From Candidatus Cryptobacteroides avicola (lineage in GTDB: Bacteria; Bacteroidota; Bacteroidia; Bacteroidales; UBA932), in the NCBI GenBank assembly GCA_017695115.1, contig JADILV010000041.1:1-64000 (forward strand): a DNA stretch of 64,000 bases, in the 5' to 3' direction. The position numbers and the translations under genes are program-made. Position 1 is the first letter of the stretch. Each line of letters opens with the position of its first letter. Under the pieces are notes generated by a model that worked only from the letters and a program-made list of their open reading frames with translations, was not told where the DNA came from and ran no database searches. Of the stretch, positions 8,571 through 18,557 are shown piece by piece.

Positions 8571-9749
8571 ATGAAATCCAGCAAACTGATGCTCAAAGCA
8601 TTCACTTTGTCCTGCCTTGCCGTGGTTTCAGCTACAGGCTGCCGCGAAGGAGGGACAACCGTATCATCGGAAGACAGGAACATCCCTGTCAGGAAACTCT
8701 ATCCTGAATCTATTGAAGTACCGAGGTCCTTTGTAGCCGACATCCAGGCAATCCAGTTCGTAGAAGTAAAATCCAAAGTTGGCGGATTCATAAAGGAAAT
8801 CCATGTCGATGAAGGCCAGGAAGTCAAAAAAGGCGACGTGCTTTTCAAACTTGACGCAATCGAATATTACGAAGCCGTGAGGGAAGCGGAAGCAGCCTTG
8901 AGACAGGCAGAGGCCGAATATCAGATGACGGCATACGATGTTGACCGCATCAGCAAGCTGGTGGAAAAGGAAATACTGGCGGACGTGAGGCTGAAGCAGG
9001 CGCAGGCGGAACTGGCCGTGGCGGAACTTGAGGTCGAACAGGCGAAAGTCAAGATGCAGAGGGCCCAGCTCGACTACAACTACACCACCATAACCGCCCC
9101 GATCGACGGATACGTTGACAGGATACCGTATAAGGTAGGAAGTCTCGTCGGCACGGAAACCCTGCTCACCAACATAAGCAACGTGGCGGAAGTATTCGCC
9201 TACTTCAAGATGAACGAAACCGAGTACCTGAAATTCCGCAGGGCAATCATCCGCGGAGAAGAAGATGCCAGAGCTGATACCGTACAGCTGGTCCTGGCGG
9301 ACGGGACTCTCTACGAGCATCCGGGAATAGTGGAGACTGTCGAGGGAGATTTCGAAAGACAGACCGGCTCTATCGCATTCAGAGCCCGTTTCCCGAACCC
9401 TGAAGGACTTCTCAAACATGGCGTATCAGGAAAAATCAACATGATGACAAAGATGGATGACGTTTACCTGATACCGCAGCAGGCTACTTTCGAGATACAG
9501 GAATTCACATACGTGTACACCATAAATGACGAGAATGTAGCCAAGGTACGCAGCTTCGAGCCGCTGGCCAGATTCAACGGATACTATGTAGCCGAAAACT
9601 TCGAGCCAGGGACAGAAATAGCATATTCGGGTATCCAGAGGCTGAAGGACGGCATGAAGATAAAGCCGGTCGAAACTTCCGGAACGGACAGCGGGGAAAC
9701 GGAAGACACCGCAGCCGATGAAGAAACCGACACCAATACAGAAGAATAG
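8571..9749 (+). CDS. RND efflux adaptor (membrane fusion protein), lipoprotein
   Basis: This is the periplasmic adaptor of a tripartite efflux pump, linking the inner-membrane pump to the outer-membrane channel. The start at ATG 8571 gives a lipoprotein signal with lipobox SATGC. Then follow the barrel/lipoyl halves (KVGGFIKEIHVDEGQEVKKG and later YTTITAPIDGYVDRIPYKVG) around a long helical hairpin rich in Glu, Ala and Gln (about residues 100-180), and a beta-barrel plus membrane-proximal domain. The C-terminus is acidic. It is 7 bases upstream of the pump gene, in one operon. Confidence 0.9.
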   Translation: MKSSKLMLKAFTLSCLAVVSATGCREGGTTVSSEDRNIPVRKLYPESIEVPRSFVADIQAIQFVEVKSKVGGFIKEIHVDEGQEVKKGDVLFKLDAIEYYEAVREAEAALRQAEAEYQMTAYDVDRISKLVEKEILADVRLKQAQAELAVAELEVEQAKVKMQRAQLDYNYTTITAPIDGYVDRIPYKVGSLVGTETLLTNISNVAEVFAYFKMNETEYLKFRRAIIRGEEDARADTVQLVLADGTLYEHPGIVETVEGDFERQTGSIAFRARFPNPEGLLKHGVSGKINMMTKMDDVYLIPQQATFEIQEFTYVYTINDENVAKVRSFEPLARFNGYYVAENFEPGTEIAYSGIQRLKDGMKIKPVETSGTDSGETEDTAADEETDTNTEE

Positions 9750-9755
9750 CAGGCC

Positions 9756-12700
9756 ATGTTCAAGATGTTTATCAAAAGGCCGATACTCTCGGCCGCCATC
9801 TCAGTGCTCATAACATGCCTGGGATTGATTGCGCTCAACTCCCTGCCTATCACGCAGTTTCCAGACATCGTACCACCTTCGGTCACGGTCACTGCACGAT
9901 ACACGGGAGCCAGTGCGGACGTAATGTCGAAGACCGTGGCAACGCCTCTGGAACGGGCTATCAACGGAGTGCCTGGCATGACATACATGACCACCGTCTG
10001 TACCAACGACGGTATGTCGCTCACTACCATTTACTTCCAGGTAGGCACGGATCCGGACGTAGCTGCCGTGAATGTACAGAACAGGGTATCCACCATCCTT
10101 GACGAGCTTCCGGAAGAAGTCATCAGGGCCGGTGTCGTCACGGAAAAGGAAGTGAACAGTATGCTCATGTACCTGAACATTTTCAGTACGGACAGCACGC
10201 ATACTGAAAAATTCGTCTACAATTTCGCGGACATCAATATCCTGCGCGAACTCAAACGTATAAACGGAGTAGGTTTCGTCGAGATAATGGGCCGGCGGGA
10301 CTACGCCATGCGTGTGTGGCTCAATCCTGACAGGCTGGCGGCATACGGGATGTCCCCCCAGGATGTGACCGAAGCAATCCGCAGGCAGAACGTAGAGGCC
10401 GCTCCGGGAAAAACCGGAGTCAGCTCCGACAAGCTCCCGCAGCAGCTGCAGTATGTCCTCCAGTACACAGGTAAATTCAGCACACCTGAAGAATACGGTG
10501 AAATAGTCCTGAAAGCGCTTCCTGACGGCTCCCTGCTACGGCTTGCGGATGTGGCGGACATAGAATTCGACTCCGAGGACTACAAGATGGTCTCAATGAC
10601 GGACGGAAAACCGTCTGCTTCCATCATGATAAAGCAGCGCCCCGGCTCCAATGCACGTGAAGTCATCAACGACATCAAGGCCAAGATGGCGGAAATCAAG
10701 GAAAGCAGTTTCGTCCCGGGAATGGACTACAACATTTCCTACGACGTATCGCGCTTTCTGGATGCTTCCATATCATCTGTACTCAGGACACTCGTGGAAG
10801 CGTTCCTGCTCGTGTTCCTAGTGGTGTTCATCTTCCTGCAGGACTTCCGATCGACGCTGATTCCGGCGATTGCCGTACCTGTCTCACTGGTAGGTACATT
10901 CTTCTTCATGCAGGCACTGGGATTCTCCATAAACATGCTGACGCTCTTCGCACTGGTACTTGCCATCGGTATTGTAGTGGACAATGCGATTGTGGTAGTC
11001 GAAGCCGTGCATGTGAAAATGCACGACCAGGGACTCTCTCCGTACAAGGCCTCTGTCGCGGCTATGAAGGAAATCGGAGGGGCTATTGTCTCCATCACGC
11101 TCGTCATGTCGGCAGTGTTCATACCTGTCGCATTCATGCAGGGCAGCGTCGGGATATTCTACAGGCAGTTCTCGCTGACATTGGCCGTGGCCATTATAAT
11201 ATCCGGTATCAACGCACTTACGCTCTCACCTGCCCTTTGCGCTGTCCTCATCAAGAGGAAAAAGGAAGGAGAGCAAAAGAAGAAAGGACCCCTTTCCAGG
11301 TTCTTCGGCTGGTTCAACCGGAAATACGATGCCCTTGAAGGAGCATATTCCAGGAGTCTGGGACGTTTCCTCAGGAAAAAGAGATATACGGTTCTGGTTT
11401 TCCTGCTTTCTGTCGCCGGAGTAGTGGTCATATCGATGTTCCTGCCGTCAGGGTTCATCCCTAACGAGGACCAGGGAATGATCTATGTCAACGTCGACTC
11501 CCCTCCGGGTGCCACACTCGAGCGTAGTGAAGCCACACTCAACAAGATACAGGCAGAACTGCTGCCGCTCGAGGAAGTCGAGAACATTTCCACTCTGGCC
11601 GGCTACAGCCTTATGACCGAGACAGAAGGGGCAAGTTTCGGAATGGGTATGATCAACCTCATTCCATGGGACCAGAGGGACAAGACCGTCTATGAACTGA
11701 TGAAGGACTATGAGGAAAGGGTCTCGCACATCAAGGATGCCGACATCCAGTTCTTCCTGCCGCCTACCGTTCCGGGATTCGGAAATGCCAGCGGGTTCGA
11801 GCTGAGGCTTCAGGACAAGACATCAGGAACGTTCCAGGACCTGGACAATGTGATCAAAGGATTCATCGAAAAGCTTGAGGCCGACCCGAGAATAGAAGGA
11901 GTCAGCACCGGCTTCAATCCGAATTTCCCTCAATACATGCTGAAAGTGGACCTGCAGAAAGCGGCCAAACTAGGAATAAACATAGATGAGGCGATGGAAA
12001 CACTCCAGAGCTATATCGGAAGTTTCTATTCGTCCAACTTCGTGAGATTCGGACAGATGTACAAGGTGATGATGCAGGCGTCGCCAGAATACAGAATGAA
12101 CCCTGACGACGTGTTCCGCTTCTTTGCAAAGAACACCCAGGGACAGATGGTGCCTTACTCCAACTTCCTGACAATGGAAAGGGTCTACGGGCCGAGCCAG
12201 ATTACAAGATACAACATGTTCACCTCGGCCCTGATAACCGGGGATGCCGCAAGCGGAGTCAGCTCCGGTGAAGTCATCCAGGCTGTAGAAGAAATAGCAA
12301 AGGACTATCTCCCGCGCGGCTACGATATCGAGTGGTCCGGAGTGACCAGAGAGGAGAAGGAGAGCGGAGGACAGACCATGATGATATACGGAATATGTCT
12401 GCTGTTCGTGTTCATCCTGCTGTCAGCGCAATATGAAAGCGTATTCCTTCCGTTCCCTGTTATCCTCTCGCTTCCTGCCGGAGTGTTCGGGTCATACCTG
12501 TTCCTACAGATGCTCGGCATAGAAAACAACATATACGCCCAGGTTGCTCTGGTCATGCTGATAGGCCTGCTCGGAAAGAATGCCATCCTCATAGTGGAAA
12601 TGGCGTCCCAGTTCCGCAGACATGAAGGCATGCCGGTAGCCGAGGCCGCACTGAAAGGCGCAGTGAGCCGTCTGAGACCTATTCTCATGACTTCCTTTGC

Positions 12701-12905
12701 ATTCATCTGCGGTCTGATTCCACTCATTTTCGCCCACGGAGCCGGAGCTCTCGGAAACAGGTCGATAGGAACCGCTGCAGCCGGCGGCATGCTTGTCGGA
12801 ACCCTTATCGGTCTGTTCCTGATACCAGGACTGTATGTGATATTCGAGAAAATCGGCGGAAGATTCGCCAAAAACAAAGAGGAAGAAGATGAAGACGATG
12901 AATAG
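9756..12905 (+). CDS. RND efflux transporter, inner-membrane pump (HAE1/AcrB type)
   Basis: A 1049-residue proton-driven drug/solute exporter with the two-fold RND layout: a helix at the N-terminus (FIKRPILSAAISVLITCLGL), a large periplasmic loop, a bundle of helices, then the repeat. Proton-relay residues are visible as VVDNAIVVVE (Asp409, Asn410) and GLLGKNAIL in the second half. In AcrB the first motif carries two aspartates; here the second is Asn. The substrate cannot be inferred. The stop overlaps the start of the channel gene, so the three genes are coupled. Confidence 0.93.
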   Translation: MFKMFIKRPILSAAISVLITCLGLIALNSLPITQFPDIVPPSVTVTARYTGASADVMSKTVATPLERAINGVPGMTYMTTVCTNDGMSLTTIYFQVGTDPDVAAVNVQNRVSTILDELPEEVIRAGVVTEKEVNSMLMYLNIFSTDSTHTEKFVYNFADINILRELKRINGVGFVEIMGRRDYAMRVWLNPDRLAAYGMSPQDVTEAIRRQNVEAAPGKTGVSSDKLPQQLQYVLQYTGKFSTPEEYGEIVLKALPDGSLLRLADVADIEFDSEDYKMVSMTDGKPSASIMIKQRPGSNAREVINDIKAKMAEIKESSFVPGMDYNISYDVSRFLDASISSVLRTLVEAFLLVFLVVFIFLQDFRSTLIPAIAVPVSLVGTFFFMQALGFSINMLTLFALVLAIGIVVDNAIVVVEAVHVKMHDQGLSPYKASVAAMKEIGGAIVSITLVMSAVFIPVAFMQGSVGIFYRQFSLTLAVAIIISGINALTLSPALCAVLIKRKKEGEQKKKGPLSRFFGWFNRKYDALEGAYSRSLGRFLRKKRYTVLVFLLSVAGVVVISMFLPSGFIPNEDQGMIYVNVDSPPGATLERSEATLNKIQAELLPLEEVENISTLAGYSLMTETEGASFGMGMINLIPWDQRDKTVYELMKDYEERVSHIKDADIQFFLPPTVPGFGNASGFELRLQDKTSGTFQDLDNVIKGFIEKLEADPRIEGVSTGFNPNFPQYMLKVDLQKAAKLGINIDEAMETLQSYIGSFYSSNFVRFGQMYKVMMQASPEYRMNPDDVFRFFAKNTQGQMVPYSNFLTMERVYGPSQITRYNMFTSALITGDAASGVSSGEVIQAVEEIAKDYLPRGYDIEWSGVTREEKESGGQTMMIYGICLLFVFILLSAQYESVFLPFPVILSLPAGVFGSYLFLQMLGIENNIYAQVALVMLIGLLGKNAILIVEMASQFRRHEGMPVAEAALKGAVSRLRPILMTSFAFICGLIPLIFAHGAGALGNRSIGTAAAGGMLVGTLIGLFLIPGLYVIFEKIGGRFAKNKEEEDEDDE

Positions 12906-14352
12906 AATTATGATACTTGCCGCTGTTTCCATGGCAGCGGCCTGTACCCCGGCCGTAGAACTGACAGACAGCACCATAGAACTTCCGGACAGCTATAGCA
13001 CGGCCGCTTCGGCCGATACGCTTACAATAGCCGACATGTCCTGGGAGGAATTCTTCCCGGATACGGTACTGCAGAGGCATATACGGACAGCCCTGGAAGG
13101 CAACTACTCTTTCCGCAGCTGTCTTGACAGGGTAAGGCTTGCAGAAAACGAGCTCCGGACGGCAAGACTCGGATACTGGCCGTCAGTCTCGGCCGGACTT
13201 TCCGCAGGTCTGGAAAGGTTCGGAGAATACACCATGGACGGTGTAGGGAACGCGACCACCAATACGCCCGATCTTGACCGGTCGAAACACATTCCGGACC
13301 CTTATCCTGATTTCGGGCTCGGGCTCTCGTTCAGCTGGGAAGTGGATCTGTGGGGCAAGGTAACCCAGAAGAAAAGAGCGGCACTGAGCAGATGGACGGC
13401 ATCCAGAGAAGCGGCCTCATTCGCCCAGTCCATCCTTGTCTCAGAGATTGCCATGACATACTTCGACCTGGTGAATCTGGACATGAAGCACCAGATCACG
13501 ACTGCAGCCATAGACTTCATCGCCAAGTCATGCGAACTCACCGAAGACCTGAAAGATGCGGGAGAAATGACGCAGCTTGCAGTAGACCAGTTCAAGGCCA
13601 GGCTGCTGGAACTCAAAGGGGAACTTCTGGATACCGAAAACCGGATTTCCGCTATGGAGCGGGCCCTCTGCCTGCTTATGGGCAAGTTCCCAGAGCATGT
13701 CGACAGGAGAGACTTCTACGAGCTGCGTGAAATGCAGTATCCGGGCGACATCGGGATTCCGGATCTGCTCCTGACACGCAGGCCGGATATCCGGGAAGCC
13801 GAAATGACACTCGCTGCCGCAGACTGCGACATCAAAGCGGCACGCAGGGCCTTCTATCCTGGTCTCAGAATCGGAGGCAGCGGAGGGTTCGATGCTTTTG
13901 ACATCGGGAAATTCTTCCTTGCACCCGCCTCCCTGGCATACGAAATCGCTGCCGGACTGACCTCACCTGTATTCAACGCCGGACAGATCAGGAATGAATA
14001 TTCAAACGCGATTGTCCGCAGGAACATTGTAGTGAACAGCTACAAGGAAACCGTAGTCAGGGCGTACTCCGAAGTAGCCGGGCTTATCGAGAGCAATGAG
14101 AACATCATGAAGCGTATCTCAGTGAAAAAAGAAGAAATGCGGACAGGTAAAAAGGCCACGGACAGTGCCAACGAGCTGTTCAGAATGCAGTTCATAGGGT
14201 ATCTGGAAGTGCTGTCGGCAGACAGGGACTACTTTGAATGCTGCGAGTCGTACGTAGGTCTGGAAATAGAAAGAATGAAGCTTCAGGCAGACCTGTACAG
14301 GGCTCTGGGAGGAGGAGGCTTTACCCAGCCGGAACCTTCTACGGCTCTATGA
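12889..14352 (+). CDS. outer-membrane efflux channel (TolC/NodT family lipoprotein)
   Basis: This is the outer-membrane duct of the pump, of about 487 residues. The N-terminus is a lipoprotein signal ending SMAAAC. Two outer-membrane-efflux repeats follow, with the typical FSWEVDLWGKV and LLTRRPDIREAEMTLAAAD. A second start at 12898 is possible; either one overlaps the end of the pump gene. The 3' end overlaps the convergent divIC-like gene by 14 bases. Confidence 0.92.
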   Translation: MKTMNRIMILAAVSMAAACTPAVELTDSTIELPDSYSTAASADTLTIADMSWEEFFPDTVLQRHIRTALEGNYSFRSCLDRVRLAENELRTARLGYWPSVSAGLSAGLERFGEYTMDGVGNATTNTPDLDRSKHIPDPYPDFGLGLSFSWEVDLWGKVTQKKRAALSRWTASREAASFAQSILVSEIAMTYFDLVNLDMKHQITTAAIDFIAKSCELTEDLKDAGEMTQLAVDQFKARLLELKGELLDTENRISAMERALCLLMGKFPEHVDRRDFYELREMQYPGDIGIPDLLLTRRPDIREAEMTLAAADCDIKAARRAFYPGLRIGGSGGFDAFDIGKFFLAPASLAYEIAAGLTSPVFNAGQIRNEYSNAIVRRNIVVNSYKETVVRAYSEVAGLIESNENIMKRISVKKEEMRTGKKATDSANELFRMQFIGYLEVLSADRDYFECCESYVGLEIERMKLQADLYRALGGGGFTQPEPSTAL

Positions 14353-14644
14353 TATAGACGTCATCGCCCGGTTCTGCAAAATAGAATTCCTCTCTTGCGA
14401 ATTCTTCGAGCGTATCACGATCGGATGTGAGCATCTTTATACGGTGTTCCATCCGGTCGATTTCTTCATTGTACATCCGGATCTGCTTCTCCTGCCGGTG
14501 TATCTCCATGCCGGAACGTATCCACCGGATGACATTGGTCCCCGGCTTGAAAAACATTATGAATACAAAAATGCATGTCACTACCACCGCGTATTTGAAA
14601 AATCCGCCGTGGGGACCGTTGAATATTTTACCGGGCCATCTCAC
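14339..14644 (-). CDS. septum formation initiator (DivIC/FtsB family)
   Basis: A 101-residue bitopic membrane protein with a short cytoplasmic start, one transmembrane helix (about residues 17-35), then a periplasmic coiled coil (IHRQEKQIRMYNEEIDRMEH) and a conserved end EEFAREEFYFAEPGDDVYI. DivIC/FtsB proteins join FtsL and FtsQ in the divisome to activate septal peptidoglycan synthesis. A TATTTTTG -7 box is seen upstream on the minus strand (complement of 14674-14681). The last 14 bases overlap the efflux channel gene tail to tail. Confidence 0.85.
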   Translation of the reverse strand: MRWPGKIFNGPHGGFFKYAVVVTCIFVFIMFFKPGTNVIRWIRSGMEIHRQEKQIRMYNEEIDRMEHRIKMLTSDRDTLEEFAREEFYFAEPGDDVYIIEP

Positions 14645-14759
14645 TTTATTCTGGTTACTTGAAGATTTCTACGCAAAAATAGTTAATTTTGAAAGATTTT
14701 TGGCCCAAGGAAAAGCCAAAATGACAACAAAACTTACAACACATTAAAATACAATCAAA

Positions 14760-15692
14760 ATGAAACCAACACTACTTGTACTTGCTGCCGGAATGGGAAG
14801 CCGTTACGGCGGATTGAAACAGATGGACGGACTCGGTCCAAACGGTGAAACCATCATCGACTATTCTATCTATGATGCCGTACAGTCCGGATTCGGCAAA
14901 GTCGTCTATGTAGTAAGGAATTCTTTCAAAGAACAGTTCGAGCAGCTTGTAAAGGAAAAATACAGTCATGTGAAATGCATTGACGGCACTCCTCTTCAGT
15001 TCGAGTTCGTAATTCAGGAACTGGACAAGATACCTGCAGGATATACCCTCAACCCGGAAAGGCAGAAACCGTGGGGTACGGCACATGCCGTGCTCATGGC
15101 CAAGGACGTCATCAAGGAGCCATTCGCCGTCATCAACGGAGACGACTACTATGGCAAGGAATCTTTCAGGATTCTCGCCGACTGGCTAAGGGCTCATGAA
15201 AATTCTACAGGACGCTACTGCATGGTAGGTTTCGAACTCGACCATACCCTCTCTGAATCCGGCGGAGTGTCAAGAGGGATCTGCAAGGCCGACGGAGAAC
15301 ATATCCTTACGCATGTAGAAGAACACCACAACATAGCCAAGGAAGCCGACGGCAAAGTATATGGTGACAACAGCAAGGGCGAGAAAGTAGAACTGGACGG
15401 CAAGGCACTGGCTTCCATGAACATGTGGGGATTCACCCCTGACTACTTCGAGAAGAGCGGGAAGATTTTCGAAGATTTCATCGACAAGAACATAAACGAG
15501 CTGAAGGCAGAATTCTACATCCCTTACGCCATCGACTGCATGATCAAGGACGGGAGCGCAAAGACAGAGCTTCTTTCCACCCCGTCACACTGGTTCGGAG
15601 TTACTTTCAAGGAAGACAGGCCGGGAGTCGTAGCGAAATTCCAGGAATTCGCCGACAAGGGAGTCTACCCGACACCTCTTTACAACAAATAG
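14760..15692 (+). CDS. nucleotidyltransferase family protein (sugar-phosphate type)
   Basis: A 310-residue GT-A-like nucleotidyltransferase. It has the dinucleotide loop LVLAAGMGSRYGGLKQMDGL near the N-terminus, the PWGTAHAVLMAKD segment, and the metal-binding INGDDYYGKES. Such enzymes join an NTP to a sugar-1-phosphate; the exact sugar cannot be told. It is followed after 4 bases by a CPBP membrane protease gene, with which it may be co-transcribed. Confidence 0.8.
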   Translation: MKPTLLVLAAGMGSRYGGLKQMDGLGPNGETIIDYSIYDAVQSGFGKVVYVVRNSFKEQFEQLVKEKYSHVKCIDGTPLQFEFVIQELDKIPAGYTLNPERQKPWGTAHAVLMAKDVIKEPFAVINGDDYYGKESFRILADWLRAHENSTGRYCMVGFELDHTLSESGGVSRGICKADGEHILTHVEEHHNIAKEADGKVYGDNSKGEKVELDGKALASMNMWGFTPDYFEKSGKIFEDFIDKNINELKAEFYIPYAIDCMIKDGSAKTELLSTPSHWFGVTFKEDRPGVVAKFQEFADKGVYPTPLYNK

Positions 15693-15696
15693 CCGT

Positions 15697-16611
15697 ATGC
15701 CTGGATTTTTCCGCCGTTCAAACAGCAGGTCGTATGACCTGCTTTCCAGTTTTTCATTCTATGTACCGGGAATCGGAGGGACGCTCATACTGCTGGTGAT
15801 GCTGCTGATCGGGGCCTGTCTGGGAAATCTGGCGACAGCTCTGCTGATGTTCCTGACCGATGTACAGACAGCGCAGGACTACGGCATGCTGCTGTCATAT
15901 CCGGCAATGTTCCTGCCGCCTATATGGTATGCATCATACCAAAGCCGGAGAAACCAGTTCTTCGATCCGGGCTATGCCCTGGACAGCAATCATTTCGGAA
16001 GGCTGAAAGGATGGGGTGCCGCCCTGATGGCGGCTGTGGTGACTCTGGCAGGAAGCATGATTACGGATCCTGTCGTGTCCGCGCTGCCGCCTATGCCGGA
16101 ATGGCTGGAGGCATCTTTCGAACAGATGCTTCAGAACAGCCCGCTATGGGTGACAGTGGTCTCCACCGTGATATTCGCCCCTATATTCGAGGAATGGCTG
16201 TGCCGGGGAATGGTGCTCAGAGGGCTTATGCAGAAAGTGCATCCTGCATGGGCCATGATCATTTCATCCGTATTCTTCGCCTTCATCCATCTGAACCCGT
16301 GGCAGGCGATTCCGGCTTTCGTTCTCGGAATGCTTTTCGCCTATGTCTACTATATGACCGGCTCGCTGAAGCTCACCATGCTCATGCACGCGGTAAACAA
16401 CGGAGCTTCGGTCCTGATGAGCCAGACACAGGTGGCAAAAGAACTCGGTACGGACGCATCCCTGCTTGAAATTCTGGACAAGTGGCAGTATATCGGACTG
16501 ATGGCCGCAAGCCTGTTCATCATCGTGGTTTTCATTGACATCGTAAGGAAAAACATCCCTCTCGAATCAGAACGAGGGAACTGCGATGTCATCAACCCTG
16601 ACGAAACATAG
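15697..16611 (+). CDS. CPBP family intramembrane glutamic protease
   Basis: A roughly 304-residue polytopic membrane protein of the Rce1/CAAX-protease (Abi) family. The motifs are EEWLCRGMVLRG (EExxxR), AFIHLNPWQAIPAF and LMHAVNN (HxxxN), which form the glutamate-based active site in the membrane. Physiological substrates are unknown in most bacteria. It follows the nucleotidyltransferase closely and is ended by a strong terminator at 16644. Confidence 0.87.
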   Translation: MPGFFRRSNSRSYDLLSSFSFYVPGIGGTLILLVMLLIGACLGNLATALLMFLTDVQTAQDYGMLLSYPAMFLPPIWYASYQSRRNQFFDPGYALDSNHFGRLKGWGAALMAAVVTLAGSMITDPVVSALPPMPEWLEASFEQMLQNSPLWVTVVSTVIFAPIFEEWLCRGMVLRGLMQKVHPAWAMIISSVFFAFIHLNPWQAIPAFVLGMLFAYVYYMTGSLKLTMLMHAVNNGASVLMSQTQVAKELGTDASLLEILDKWQYIGLMAASLFIIVVFIDIVRKNIPLESERGNCDVINPDET

Positions 16612-16643
16612 GACGAAAACTCCCATTAGTGGTAAGAACAGAC

Positions 16644-16682
16644 AAGAGACCGGTCCAAACTAATGAGCCGGTCTCTTTTTCA
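16644..16682 (+). terminator. Rho-independent terminator
   Basis: AAGAGACCGG at 16644-16653 pairs with CCGGTCTCTT at 16668-16677, followed by a T run. It lies 32 bases past the CPBP protease stop. Confidence 0.85.
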
Positions 16683-16831
16683 TTGTCTTTTCTTTCTCAA
16701 TCACAAAAAAACCTGAAGGGAAGTATTTTTTGAGGGGGCATTTTTTAATAATTCTTATTATTTGGAAGAAATGACATAAGATGCTCATTTTAAGGTATTC
16801 TAAATACATGTTGAACCTAATGGCATATACC

Positions 16832-17461
16832 ATGAAAAGAATTATTGTCATGGTTGCATTACTGGCAACGATAGTGTTGCCATCATGCGATAACGAATCC
16901 GAGCGTACTCCGAGGACGGAATTGGAAGCACTGATACAGAACCTGATGCGAGATTATGACGGGCAAGTGGATATGGAGGCTTTTCTGACGGATGCACAAA
17001 AAGGCGTCTGGTTCATCAGTGACTATGAATTTTACCTGGCTAATGGTGAAATTAAAGGTCCCCTCGATGGCGCATCCCTTCTCAGCCCCATGATGTTGTT
17101 TCCAGACGGGACATGTCGTTATTTCATATGCGTAATGCCTGCCCCGATGGTCTATTCAGATTCATGGCGATGGAACGTGAGCACCCGACATGAGAACACG
17201 ATTGAAATCTTTAATTCCGAAAGCGAAAATCCGATCCCGTCATTGCTCGAGCTGTGGTATTACAAGGACGGCGTGTTTATCATGAAGGGGAAAGGAGCGA
17301 TTACCAGCTACACTTCCAATGATACGGCGTCTGTAGACTATTGTCTTATAGTCGGTCATATTGCAACCGATACGGAGACAGTAAATCAGTATTTGTCCTA
17401 TGGCCCATATAATGAGGAATATCCATATTATCGTGATAACGACAGCCGGCCGGATCGTTGA
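16832..17461 (+). CDS. predicted lipoprotein, unknown
   Basis: A 209-residue protein with a lipoprotein signal (MKRIIVMVALLATIVLPSC). The mature part has the look of a small lipocalin-like or beta-rich secreted domain: KGVWFISDYEFY, LFPDGTCRYFIC, SDSWRWNVS, LWYYKDGVFIM. Bacteroidota carry many such single lipoproteins, and I do not recognise a named family. The start at 16832 is chosen over upstream in-frame ATGs because it gives the clean signal peptide. The surroundings are more AT-rich than the neighbours. Confidence 0.6.
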   Translation: MKRIIVMVALLATIVLPSCDNESERTPRTELEALIQNLMRDYDGQVDMEAFLTDAQKGVWFISDYEFYLANGEIKGPLDGASLLSPMMLFPDGTCRYFICVMPAPMVYSDSWRWNVSTRHENTIEIFNSESENPIPSLLELWYYKDGVFIMKGKGAITSYTSNDTASVDYCLIVGHIATDTETVNQYLSYGPYNEEYPYYRDNDSRPDR

Positions 17462-17508
17462 TCTGACCGGCCATCATTTCGCCTTATTGCAAAATACAGC
17501 AATGGGGT

Positions 17509-18354
17509 CTATTGCCTTTCTTCGATAATGCAGTCCGCAGGGGCTTCGATGTTCTGATCAATAGTCACAGAACCGATTGAGTCTGCCGTTATGCGGCCTG
17601 ATGTAGGATTCTTGATATTGGTGATTGCCCCTCTGATATCGGCCCGGAGGGTCGAATACTCGAAGGCCCTGTCGCAGGACGGGTCGAAAGTGCAGTTCTC
17701 CAGCACCAGGTCATGTGCATGGCACAGAGGCTGCTCTCCGGAGATATGGCAGTTCACGAGCCTGAGGTTGCGCGAGTGCCAGCCCAGATATTCCCCGTGG
17801 AGTTCGGAATCATAGATGGTCACATTCTCCACTTCCCAGAAGGCGTCCTTGGTGGTGATTTTCGCATTGCGGATCTCGGCATTCTTCACATACTGGAAAA
17901 CATATTTGCTGTCGCTCTCCAGTCCGTCGACACGGATATCGTTGCTGAACATGAACGGGTATGTACCCCCATGGAGTTTCAGGTTCCGGATATTGATGCC
18001 GGTGCAGCGCCAGAAGACCTCGTCCGCGTCGTTCATGACGACATTCTCTATGTCTATATCGTTCATCTCGCGGAACATCTTCGGGGCGTCGATCACCGTA
18101 TCCGACATTTTAAGATGGCCGGAGTACCACAGGGCGGAACGGCCTCCTACGGCGAAATAGCAGTCCTTGATAGTGAAGCCGTGGACATGCCAGAAAGGAT
18201 AATTTCCCTCGAACCGGCAGTTTGTAGCCACTATATTGCTGCATTTCTTGATGGCGGATTCGCCTTCGCGGACAGTCACATTGTCCAGATGTACGTCGTG
18301 GACGGCAAAAAGCGGACGTTCACCGCCGAATTCCTTATCTTTTATCAGTTGCAT
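17509..18354 (-). CDS. DUF3737 family protein, right-handed beta-helix
   Basis: A 281-residue protein beginning KDKEFGGERPLFAVHDVHL, typical of DUF3737. The body is a run of short beta-helix rungs of about 20 residues (for example FWHVHGFTIKDCYFAVGGRS and LWYSGHLKMSDTVIDAP), each with aromatic and Asn/Cys positions. There is no signal peptide, so it is probably cytoplasmic. The function is unknown. It is a monocistronic gene on the opposite strand to its neighbours. Confidence 0.8.
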   Translation of the reverse strand: MQLIKDKEFGGERPLFAVHDVHLDNVTVREGESAIKKCSNIVATNCRFEGNYPFWHVHGFTIKDCYFAVGGRSALWYSGHLKMSDTVIDAPKMFREMNDIDIENVVMNDADEVFWRCTGINIRNLKLHGGTYPFMFSNDIRVDGLESDSKYVFQYVKNAEIRNAKITTKDAFWEVENVTIYDSELHGEYLGWHSRNLRLVNCHISGEQPLCHAHDLVLENCTFDPSCDRAFEYSTLRADIRGAITNIKNPTSGRITADSIGSVTIDQNIEAPADCIIEERQ

Positions 18355-18557
18355 AAGCTTCGTCTTTTATTTTTAGAGTTCGTTTACAATCACGCTGCAA
18401 ATATACATTCTTCCGGATTTTTTCAAACTAAATGCATTACCGAATGTATAACCCGGATTACGGTTGTTCATTGTATCTGCTCTTGACCGATATTTTGCCG
18501 ATATTTGCAAAATGATTATTAATATTGTACCCGATTTAACATTAAAAACGACAAGAA

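Noticed and set aside
17447..17473. GGCCGG...CCGGCC hairpin after the lipoprotein gene as a terminator
   Set aside because: The stem is short with bulges and there is no T run. It may be structural but is not a convincing terminator.
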